Below are positions 13,234 to 19,078 of a stretch of 19,078 nucleotides of DNA, one piece after another. A program made the translations under genes and the position numbers. The stretch is from positions 1-19,078 of the forward strand of contig CAYUHJ010000114.1 of NCBI GenBank assembly GCA_964444365.1, given 5' to 3'. Origin of the DNA: CAYUHJ01 sp964444365 (lineage in GTDB: Bacteria; Planctomycetota; Planctomycetia; Gemmatales; Gemmataceae). The notes beneath the pieces were generated by a model, which saw nothing but the letters and a program-made list of their open reading frames with translations, had not been told where the DNA came from and searched no databases. Every line of letters begins with the position of its first letter. Position 1 is the first letter of the stretch.

Positions 13234-15546
13234 TCAGTGCATCTTCCGCTGCCGGAACACGGGGGCCATCAGGTTGTCGACCGGGGCGAACTGGTCCGTC
13301 AGCACCAGGGGCCGACGCTTGCCCAGGAGGGCGGCGAGGTCCGCGGGCGGGAGTTGGTGGGTGAACGGGCTCGTCACCTTTTGCTTGGCGAGTTCGGCCC
13401 GGAGCCGGTCGAGGTCGAGCGGCCGGGTCGAGGCGTAGATCACCATGACCTGCTGGTCCCCCAACTTCCCGAGGTTCGTCGCGCTGGAGATCAGCAGTTC
13501 GACGTGCGGGAACGTTTCCCGGAGGGTGTGGACGGCCGCGGCCCACAGCCGGCCGCCGTCGGGCACGTCGATCACCGTCAGCAGGTAGACGCCGTCCGGG
13601 GTGAGGCACCGCTTCACCTGCTCGTTGAACTCCCGGGTCAGCAGGTGGGCGGGGACGGACAGGTCGTTGACGGCGTCCAGGGTGATCAGGTGGTAGTGCC
13701 CGGCGGCGGCCTTCTCCGCGACGAACTGCCGGCCGTCCATGTGGTACGACGCGATGTTCAGGTTCGGGTCCAGGCCGAGGTGCGAGTAGCTGACCGCCGT
13801 CACGCCGGGGTCGATCTCGACGACGTCCACGGCGGAACTCGGCACCAGCGTCCGGGCGCACCGCGGGAACGTGTACCCGCCCCCGCCGACGACCAGCACC
13901 TTCGGCCCGTCCGGGTGTTCGGCGCTCGCCCGCCGGAGGAACTCCATCTGGATCTGTTCGTGCGGGTAGAAGAGGTACGTCGGGTCGCTCGGGCGGACCA
14001 TCGAGTGCGTGAGGTGGTCGAGGTCGAGCTTCAACCCGTCGGCCGGGTAGCCGTCGGCCTCGACCTCTTTGTCCGAGGGCTTGTGGACGGCGATGGTGTA
14101 GTAGTTCGTCTCGCGGGTGATGGCGAAGGTGCCCGGGTGGAAGACGATCAGCGACGCGAGGACGCCGCCGAACGCGAGGCTGAGTGGGTACAGCAGGGCC
14201 GCCCGGTTCCAGAACGAGCCCACCACCACCGCCGCGACGCCGGGCAACGCCGCCGCCACGATGACCGTCCGGAACATGCCGAGCTGCGAGACCAGCACGA
14301 ACCCCGCGGCGAAGGTGCCGGCGATCGCGCCGACGGTGCTCCAGGCGTACACCCGGCCCGCCACCCGGCCGACGTGGGCGACGTCCGGCACCGCGAGGCG
14401 GATGACCTGCGGGGAGATCGTGCCGAGGGCGAGCATCGCGGGGAAGAACAGCGTGAACGTCCACGCCAGCACCTGCCCGACGATCCCGAAGTCGGCGAAC
14501 AGACCGGCCCGGACCGCCGCCATGAACGCGATCAGGACGTACACCCCGCAGCAGCACGCGAGGATGAGACTGCCGGCCAGCGTCCGCCGGGCGGCGTCCG
14601 GGTCGTCGGACTTCCCGGCCCGGTCCGCGATGACGCCGCCGAGCCAGTTGCCGATCGCGGTGCCGGCCAGCATCACGCCGATCACGCCGGTCCAGGTGTA
14701 GAGCGACACGCCGAGAATTTGAGCCAGCAGCCGGGCCGCCGCCAGTTCCAGGGTCATCCCCGCGAAGCTGGCGAGGAACACGATCAGGTACGCCTTGCGG
14801 ATCGGGAGCGGCGGTGAGGTGGTGAGGAGGTGAGGGGGTGAGGAGTGAAATCCGTTCTCCGGTTCTCCTTCACTCCCCTTCTCCCCCTCTCCTTCACTCC
14901 CCTTCTCCCCGTTGGGCGTGCCCAGGAACACCGCCCCCGCCGCGGTCCCGAACAGCAGGAGGGCCGTCGTCCCGACGATCGCGTTCACGGTCAGGTTCGG
15001 GATCAGCACCCACCCGGTCAGGTAGTTCCCGGCGAGGCAGCCGAGCGTGCCGAGGGCGAACACCATCCCCGCGACGCGGCCCGCGTGCCGCACGTCCGGA
15101 ATCCCGAGGCGGATCGCCATCGGGGTGAGCAGGCTGAGCGAGAACCCGGCGGGCAGGCACAGCGCCGCGGCGAGCACGGGGATGCGCACCGCGAGCGGCA
15201 GCACCCGGTGCAGCCCGGTCGCGTCCAGGGCCAGCGGCAGCCCGAGCATCCAGAGGGCGGACAGCCCGCCGAGGGACAGGAACGCCGCGAGCCGGCGGCC
15301 CCCCGCGCGGCGGTCGGCGGCCTTCCCCCCGACCGCGTTCCCCGCCGCGATCCCGACCAGGAACGCCCCGATGATCGCGGTCCACGTCTCCAGCGACGAC
15401 CCCACGAACGGGGACAGCAGCCGGCCGGCCACCAGTTGCAGCACCAGCGACCCGGCGTTCGCCAGGAACACCACGACCCCGACCCCGACCAGTCGGGCGG
15501 ACACCACGGGAGCGGGGGCGACCGGGTCGGCGACGACGGAACCCAT
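13234..15546 (-). CDS. Fused membrane transporter-like / spermidine synthase-like protein
   Basis: A 770-residue protein. ATG 15546 is preferred over the adjacent TTG 15549 because GAGG sits 7 bases upstream. Residues about 15-210 and 255-470 are two multi-helix membrane halves that resemble each other (SLETWTAIIGAFLVGIAAGN versus SLYTWTGVIGVMLAGTAIGN), indicating an internal duplication as in the fused MFS/spermidine synthase family. They are joined by a hydrophilic linker with a tandem octapeptide. Residues about 475-770 are the spermidine-synthase-like methyltransferase fold: VLVVGGGGYTFPR near 548-560, DVVEIDPGV, HMDGRQFV, then LITLDAVND. Classic spermidine synthase has GGGDG and a catalytic Asp in a DxTDP motif; these are altered, so aminopropyl transfer is not assured. 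Inner membrane. The substrate is unknown. Downstream gene spacing of 34 bases suggests an operon. Confidence 0.9.
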   Translation of the reverse strand: MGSVVADPVAPAPVVSARLVGVGVVVFLANAGSLVLQLVAGRLLSPFVGSSLETWTAIIGAFLVGIAAGNAVGGKAADRRAGGRRLAAFLSLGGLSALWMLGLPLALDATGLHRVLPLAVRIPVLAAALCLPAGFSLSLLTPMAIRLGIPDVRHAGRVAGMVFALGTLGCLAGNYLTGWVLIPNLTVNAIVGTTALLLFGTAAGAVFLGTPNGEKGSEGEGEKGSEGEPENGFHSSPPHLLTTSPPLPIRKAYLIVFLASFAGMTLELAAARLLAQILGVSLYTWTGVIGVMLAGTAIGNWLGGVIADRAGKSDDPDAARRTLAGSLILACCCGVYVLIAFMAAVRAGLFADFGIVGQVLAWTFTLFFPAMLALGTISPQVIRLAVPDVAHVGRVAGRVYAWSTVGAIAGTFAAGFVLVSQLGMFRTVIVAAALPGVAAVVVGSFWNRAALLYPLSLAFGGVLASLIVFHPGTFAITRETNYYTIAVHKPSDKEVEADGYPADGLKLDLDHLTHSMVRPSDPTYLFYPHEQIQMEFLRRASAEHPDGPKVLVVGGGGYTFPRCARTLVPSSAVDVVEIDPGVTAVSYSHLGLDPNLNIASYHMDGRQFVAEKAAAGHYHLITLDAVNDLSVPAHLLTREFNEQVKRCLTPDGVYLLTVIDVPDGGRLWAAAVHTLRETFPHVELLISSATNLGKLGDQQVMVIYASTRPLDLDRLRAELAKQKVTSPFTHQLPPADLAALLGKRRPLVLTDQFAPVDNLMAPVFRQRKMH
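14864..14910. repeat. Tandem 24-bp repeat in a polypyrimidine tract, within the fused synthase gene
   Basis: The 23 bases at 14864-14886 recur exactly at 14888-14910 (period 24). On the coding strand they encode two copies of GEKGSEGE in the linker between the two membrane halves. The surrounding 14811-14910 is strongly strand-asymmetric, with further GGTGAGG-type units at 14812-14846. The tract keeps the reading frame because the period is a multiple of three. Confidence 0.85.
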
Positions 15547-15656
15547 CAACGAACCTCGCGGCAGGAGTCCCGCAGGGGCGGGCGGTCACCCCCTGGGTTC
15601 TGGGTAAGATAGGACGGATTTCGGGCGGGGGAAAAGGAATCGTGCCGGGCCGCGGC

Positions 15657-17081
15657 TCACGGCACCGGCGGCGTCTTCGGGTGCAGCTTCACCCGCTCGT
15701 CGTACTCATTTGAAAGCACGTCCCGCACCAGCCCGCGCTTGATGAGGTCTTTCTCCGGCTCCCCGCCGAGGTCCTTCGTGTCGACGACCCACTTTTCGAC
15801 GGCCTCCCGCATTTCCTTCAAGGTCGCCGCGTGGTTCGGGTCGCCGGCGAGGTTCTTGACCTCGAACGGGTCGGTTTCCAGGTCGTAGAGTTCCTCCGCG
15901 GGCTTGGTCTTCGCGAAGAACAGTTTTTGAACGTCGTCCAGCTTGCCGGCGAAGGCGCGGTCCCGCCACACCTTCATGATCGGCATTTCGTCCATGTAGT
16001 TGATGTACTGGGCGTACGGCAGTTCCGGGTGGAAGTTCTTCACGTAGCGGAACCGCTCGCCGCGGGCGGAGCGGATGCGGTCGTAGGTCTCGTCCATGCG
16101 GTCCCGGCAGGAGAACACGTACTTCGGCGCGGGCTCGGTCTTGTCGCCGAGGAAGACGCGGCCCGGCATCCGCTCCGGCTTCGAGACGCCGGCCAGGGAC
16201 AGCACCGTCGGGCCGAGGTCGAGGAAGCACGTCAGGTCGTCGCGGACGCTGCCGGGCTTCACCTTCCCCGGCCACCGCACGAGCAGCGGGACGCGGGTGC
16301 CGGAGTCGTAACACCAGCGCTTGCCGCGGGACAGCCCCCAGCCGTGGTCGCCGAAGAAGATCACGACGGTGTTTTCGGTCAGCTTCTTGTCGTCGAGCAG
16401 CTTCAGCACGTCCCCGACGAGGTAGTCCATGGCGGTGATGTTTTCGTGGTACTTCGCCACGCACTCGCGGACTTCCGGGGCGTCCGGGTAGTACGGCGGG
16501 AGCTTCACCTTCGCCCGGTCGCGGCGCTGCTCGGGCGTGAGCCGGGCGGTGTTCTTCTCGTACTGGGCCTTCGCCGCACGGGCCTGGCTCTCGTGAGTGA
16601 CCAGGAAGTTGATGTAAGCGAAGAACGGCTTGTCCGTCGGCAGCACGTCCGGGTTCTTGGTCCAGTCCTCGGTCGTGTCGACCCACCCCTTCGGCGGGTC
16701 GAAGTTGAAGTCCTGCTTGCCGGGGTACGCGACGAAGTACCCCGCCTTCCGCAGTTCGTCGACGAACAGCGGCGGCGGGGTGACGAGCTTGGACCGCATG
16801 TGGTGCGAGCCCATCGTCGTCGGGTACATCCCCGTAATGAGCCCGGACCGGCTCGGGGCGCAGACCGGGGCGTGGGTGAACGCGCGGGTGAACCGCGCGC
16901 CCTGCGCCGCGAACTTGTCCAGGTTCGGCGTGACCGCGTCCGGGTCGCCGTAGCACCCGAGGTTCGGGGAAATGTCCTCGGTCACGATCCAGACGACGTT
17001 CGGCCGGTCGGCGGCGACGGCCGGGAGGGCCGGGAGGGCGACGCCGAGCAGCGCGAGCGCCGCCGCGAGGCAACGGTTCAT
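15657..17081 (-). CDS. Secreted sulfatase, heparan N-sulfatase (SGSH)-like
   Basis: A 474-residue protein from ATG 17081 with a signal peptide (MNRCLAAALALLGVALPALP, cleavage near AVA-AD). It is a family S1 sulfatase: VTEDISPN near 34-40 supplies metal ligands, C74-A-P-S-R78 is the formylglycine motif (cysteine type, needing a formylglycine-generating enzyme encoded elsewhere), and GDHGWGL at 244-250 supplies D245 and H246. The opening RPNVVWIVTEDISPNLGCYG, the HHMRS segment near 93 and the C-terminal LYDLETDPFEVKNLAGDP are like the N-sulfoglucosamine sulfohydrolase branch; the substrate is probably a sulfated glycan. Likely periplasmic. It lies 51 bases after the Hsp70-like gene and about 110 bases before the fused synthase gene, all same strand. 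The length is usual for the family. Confidence 0.93.
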   Translation of the reverse strand: MNRCLAAALALLGVALPALPAVAADRPNVVWIVTEDISPNLGCYGDPDAVTPNLDKFAAQGARFTRAFTHAPVCAPSRSGLITGMYPTTMGSHHMRSKLVTPPPLFVDELRKAGYFVAYPGKQDFNFDPPKGWVDTTEDWTKNPDVLPTDKPFFAYINFLVTHESQARAAKAQYEKNTARLTPEQRRDRAKVKLPPYYPDAPEVRECVAKYHENITAMDYLVGDVLKLLDDKKLTENTVVIFFGDHGWGLSRGKRWCYDSGTRVPLLVRWPGKVKPGSVRDDLTCFLDLGPTVLSLAGVSKPERMPGRVFLGDKTEPAPKYVFSCRDRMDETYDRIRSARGERFRYVKNFHPELPYAQYINYMDEMPIMKVWRDRAFAGKLDDVQKLFFAKTKPAEELYDLETDPFEVKNLAGDPNHAATLKEMREAVEKWVVDTKDLGGEPEKDLIKRGLVRDVLSNEYDERVKLHPKTPPVP

Positions 17082-17132
17082 GGGTGCGATCCGGGAGAGG
17101 TGGTCCGTCGTCGGCAGGGTGCCAGTGCCGTT

Positions 17133-18560
17133 TTAGTAAAAGTCGCGGTCGAAGTAGATGCTCGCGCCGCCGATGGCGCTGCCGCCGCGGGCGGTGCGGT
17201 CGTCCAGGCGGTTGACGAGGGTGCCGGCGGGCGGCTTCTTCGCGAACGGGGCGTGCGTCTTGACGTAGCTGTGCCCGTGGGTGGCGGCCGCCGTCTGGAC
17301 CGCGTCGCGGAGGGCGGGGACGAGGCTGCCGCCGCCGGTGAGGATGAGTTCCTGGCGGAACGCGGGCGGGGTCCGCTCGCAGAACGCGCTGACGGCCTCG
17401 GCGATCTTCGCCGCGACCCCCGCGACCGCGGCCTTCACCGCCTCGTCCCCCGGCCCGCCGAGGCTGAGGCCCGGCCGGCGGTAGCCCTTGCCGTCCGCGT
17501 AGACCATCCGCCGGAAGTCTTCGCGGTCCCGGCCGGTCAACTGGCCCAGGGCCGCGGCCTTCTCCGCGGGCAACCCGCTCCGCACGGCGTCGTCGAGGTC
17601 CGTGACGCCGAGCGGCAGGGACATCTGGGTCACGCCGACGGCGGCGTCCAGGTCCTCGACGGTTTCCCCGTTCGGTGCGAAGGTGACGGCCGCCAGGTCG
17701 GTCGTGAACGACCCGATGTCCACGACCAGCGCCCGGTACGACGGGTAGTGGGACGGGTCTTTCAGCACGGTGATCAGCGGGCCGTTCGAGAACATTTTTC
17801 CGAGCTGGATCACCTTCCGCCGCGGGGCGACGGCGTTCGCCCCGCCGGTGAGCACGCCGACGGCGTTGGAGTACGGCTCCGTGAGGACCGGGCGGTCCGG
17901 GTGGAGCGGCCAGCCGGCCTTCGCCAGCGCCGCCGCAAGCGCCTTCGCGCCGGGCTGGGTCTCGGGCGGGCCGTCGCCGAGGGCGGGCACCGTGACGCGG
18001 ACGGGGATCTCGTCGAACTTCAGCCCGGTCGTCGGAAGCTTCGCGCAAGCCGCGAGCACCTGATCCCGGACCCACTTGAAGAAGTAGACCGCCAGGGACG
18101 CCGCGAACGCCTGCTGCTGGGTCTCGACGGAGGGCATCCGGCCGCCGGTGGCGGAATACAGCCCGGTCGCCGCGGTCGCGAGCTGTTGCAAGGCGGCGAC
18201 GGCGACGGCCGGCACCTGATACTTCGCCGCCAGGGTGCGGAACTCGTCCGACCGGAGCAGGGCGTCCAGCGGCGGTACGGCGGCGGCCGCCGGGGCGGGG
18301 GTCAGGAACAGCCACTTCTTCCAGTCCCGGTGGACCTCGACCCGCGCGTCGGCGACCCGGCCGAGGGCGCGCTCCCCGAACTCCGGCACCGGCCGCGGGC
18401 CGGTGCGGTCGACCACCACGGTGCTCGGGAACCAGTAGTCTTCGGCGGAGACCGTCTCCCCGCCGTGGCGGATCAGCTCCGCGTCCGCGGACGGGTCCCG
18501 GCGGAGGGCGACCTTCGTGTAGGAACTGCCGAAGTCGATGCAGAACACGCGGTCGGCCAT
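17133..18560 (-). CDS. Hsp70/actin-like ATPase without substrate-binding domain
   Basis: A 475-residue protein from ATG 18560. The actin/Hsp70 ATPase motifs are in order: phosphate-1 CIDFGSSYTKVAL with D9, G11, T15 and K16; phosphate-2 VVDIGSFTTDL with D281, G283 and D288; adenosine motif LTGGGSLVPAL with G409-S412. After the last motif only about 60 residues remain, ending SIYFDRDFY, so there is no DnaK-type peptide-binding domain. An extra helical insert rich in Ala lies at about 95-185. The upstream gene ends 9 bases before this start and looks GrpE-like, which favours an Hsp70-type nucleotide cycle over a filament-forming ParM/MreB role, but either is possible. No signal peptide; cytoplasmic. 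It is followed by the sulfatase after 51 bases. The partner or client is unknown. Confidence 0.87.
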   Translation of the reverse strand: MADRVFCIDFGSSYTKVALRRDPSADAELIRHGGETVSAEDYWFPSTVVVDRTGPRPVPEFGERALGRVADARVEVHRDWKKWLFLTPAPAAAAVPPLDALLRSDEFRTLAAKYQVPAVAVAALQQLATAATGLYSATGGRMPSVETQQQAFAASLAVYFFKWVRDQVLAACAKLPTTGLKFDEIPVRVTVPALGDGPPETQPGAKALAAALAKAGWPLHPDRPVLTEPYSNAVGVLTGGANAVAPRRKVIQLGKMFSNGPLITVLKDPSHYPSYRALVVDIGSFTTDLAAVTFAPNGETVEDLDAAVGVTQMSLPLGVTDLDDAVRSGLPAEKAAALGQLTGRDREDFRRMVYADGKGYRRPGLSLGGPGDEAVKAAVAGVAAKIAEAVSAFCERTPPAFRQELILTGGGSLVPALRDAVQTAAATHGHSYVKTHAPFAKKPPAGTLVNRLDDRTARGGSAIGGASIYFDRDFY

Positions 18561-18569
18561 GGTGACGTC

Positions 18570-19078
18570 TCAGGGGGTGACGGCCGCCTTGAGGGCGACG
18601 TACTGGTAATCGTCCTCGTCCAGCGCCCACCCCGGCCGGACGACGCGGACCGGTGTCCCGGTCGAGACGGCGGTCGGGCACTCGTGGAACTTGCCGTCGA
18701 ACGGGAGTTCCGCACCGGGTTCCCCGATCATCACGAACCCGGGGACGTTCCAGATCGCCGCTTCGAGGTACTCGCGGGGGTCGGCCTTCTGCTTGTCCCA
18801 CGCCTCCCGCCACATCGACACGAGCTGGTTCGCCACGTCGCGGCGGTACGACCGCTCTTCGGGCGTCGTGGGAAGCGGTCCCGTCGCGGGCGGGGGAGGC
18901 GGGGCCACATGACGGGGGCCACTGTCGGCGGCGGTTGTGACGCCTTCTTCGGCCAGAGCCGCTTGCAGGGCGGCGATGCGTTCCTGCTTGCGGGCTTGGA
19001 CCAGTGCGAGCCACTTCTGAATGGCGCCGGCCTTGTTCCGCTGGTGCTGCTGGTAGGCCTTCCAGGCGATGCCGGCGA
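18570..19078 (-). CDS. GrpE-like protein (partial, N-terminus outside window)
   Basis: The frame is open to the right edge, so the gene is 5'-truncated; 168 residues are visible and the internal GTG at 18908 is not the start. The visible part starts with a basic helical stretch (AGIAWKAYQQHQRNKAGAIQ) that continues as a likely coiled coil (QARKQERIAALQAALAEEG). Next come a Pro-rich spacer, a second helical segment (RDVANQLVSMWREAWDKQK) and a C-terminal beta-like piece, PFDGKFHECPTAV then GTPVRVVRPGWAL. That piece resembles the GrpE beta domain pattern (FDP..HEA ... GTV..V...GY.L). GrpE proteins are exchange factors for Hsp70, and the next gene, 9 bases downstream, is an Hsp70-like ATPase, which supports the call. 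The similarity is by eye and short; it could be an unrelated accessory protein. Confidence 0.6.
   Translation of the reverse strand, partial: AGIAWKAYQQHQRNKAGAIQKWLALVQARKQERIAALQAALAEEGVTTAADSGPRHVAPPPPPATGPLPTTPEERSYRRDVANQLVSMWREAWDKQKADPREYLEAAIWNVPGFVMIGEPGAELPFDGKFHECPTAVSTGTPVRVVRPGWALDEDDYQYVALKAAVTP

Noticed and set aside
12841..14817. A 658-codon + strand frame opposite the DUF1559 and fused synthase genes
   Set aside because: Antisense shadow; the composition is dominated by Arg, Val, Asp and His with no fold signals, while the minus strand encodes clear membrane and methyltransferase motifs.
15706..19014. A 1102-codon minus-strand frame crossing the sulfatase, Hsp70-like and GrpE-like genes
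   Set aside because: It lies in another frame of three recognised genes, is extremely Arg/Gly/Pro-rich, and has no recognisable motif; it arises from GC-rich codon bias.
1..19078. tRNA, rRNA, insertion sequence, integrase or phage genes
   Set aside because: Searched by eye on both strands; no cloverleaf, rRNA signature, transposase motif or attachment-site duplication was found.

Overview
The window is high-GC DNA with the gene content of a planctomycete, most likely of the family Gemmataceae. The evidence is a set of families that are abundant in that group: a DUF1501 protein, a planctomycete cytochrome c/DUF1587-1595-1592-1588-1585 protein, a DUF1080 protein, a DUF1559 protein, a cysteine-rich YTV-type wall protein, a secreted sulfatase and a very large Ser/Thr kinase. 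Strong third-position GC bias produces long spurious antisense frames over almost every gene. A 10-base run of N at 1258-1267 is an assembly gap.

Layout, left to right. 1-1209 (+): 3' part of a DUF1501 gene. 1282-4848 (-): a 1188-residue Ser/Thr kinase fused to a tubulin-like region. 4849-5246: non-coding leader with a possible promoter and a 28-bp palindrome. 5247-6263 (-): secreted DUF1080 protein. 6438-6593 (-): an unannotated 51-residue membrane protein with its own terminator. 6594-7184: long divergent intergenic region. 7185-8285 (+): secreted Cys-rich VT/TV-repeat protein with a very strong terminator. 8470-9507 (-): sulfotransferase with a C-terminal coiled coil. 9627-12086 (+): secreted DUF1592-type protein with two CxxCH motifs. 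12249-18560 plus a partial gene to 19078 (-): a five-gene same-strand run, in transcription order a GrpE-like protein (partial), an Hsp70/actin-like ATPase, a sulfatase, a fused membrane/spermidine-synthase-like protein and a DUF4190-DUF1559 protein.

Two parts look least ordinary. First, the kinase-tubulin fusion and the GrpE-like/Hsp70-like pair are cytoskeleton- or chaperone-like NTPases embedded among wall and sulfated-glycan genes. Second, all three convergent gene junctions in the window (1210-1281, 8286-8469, 12087-12248) carry long inverted repeats, and in one of them a repeat arm encodes the last codons of the neighbouring gene. The envelope theme (signal peptides, a Cys-rich wall-like protein, glycan sulfation and desulfation, haem-c-like proteins) is consistent, but functional coupling between these genes is inference.
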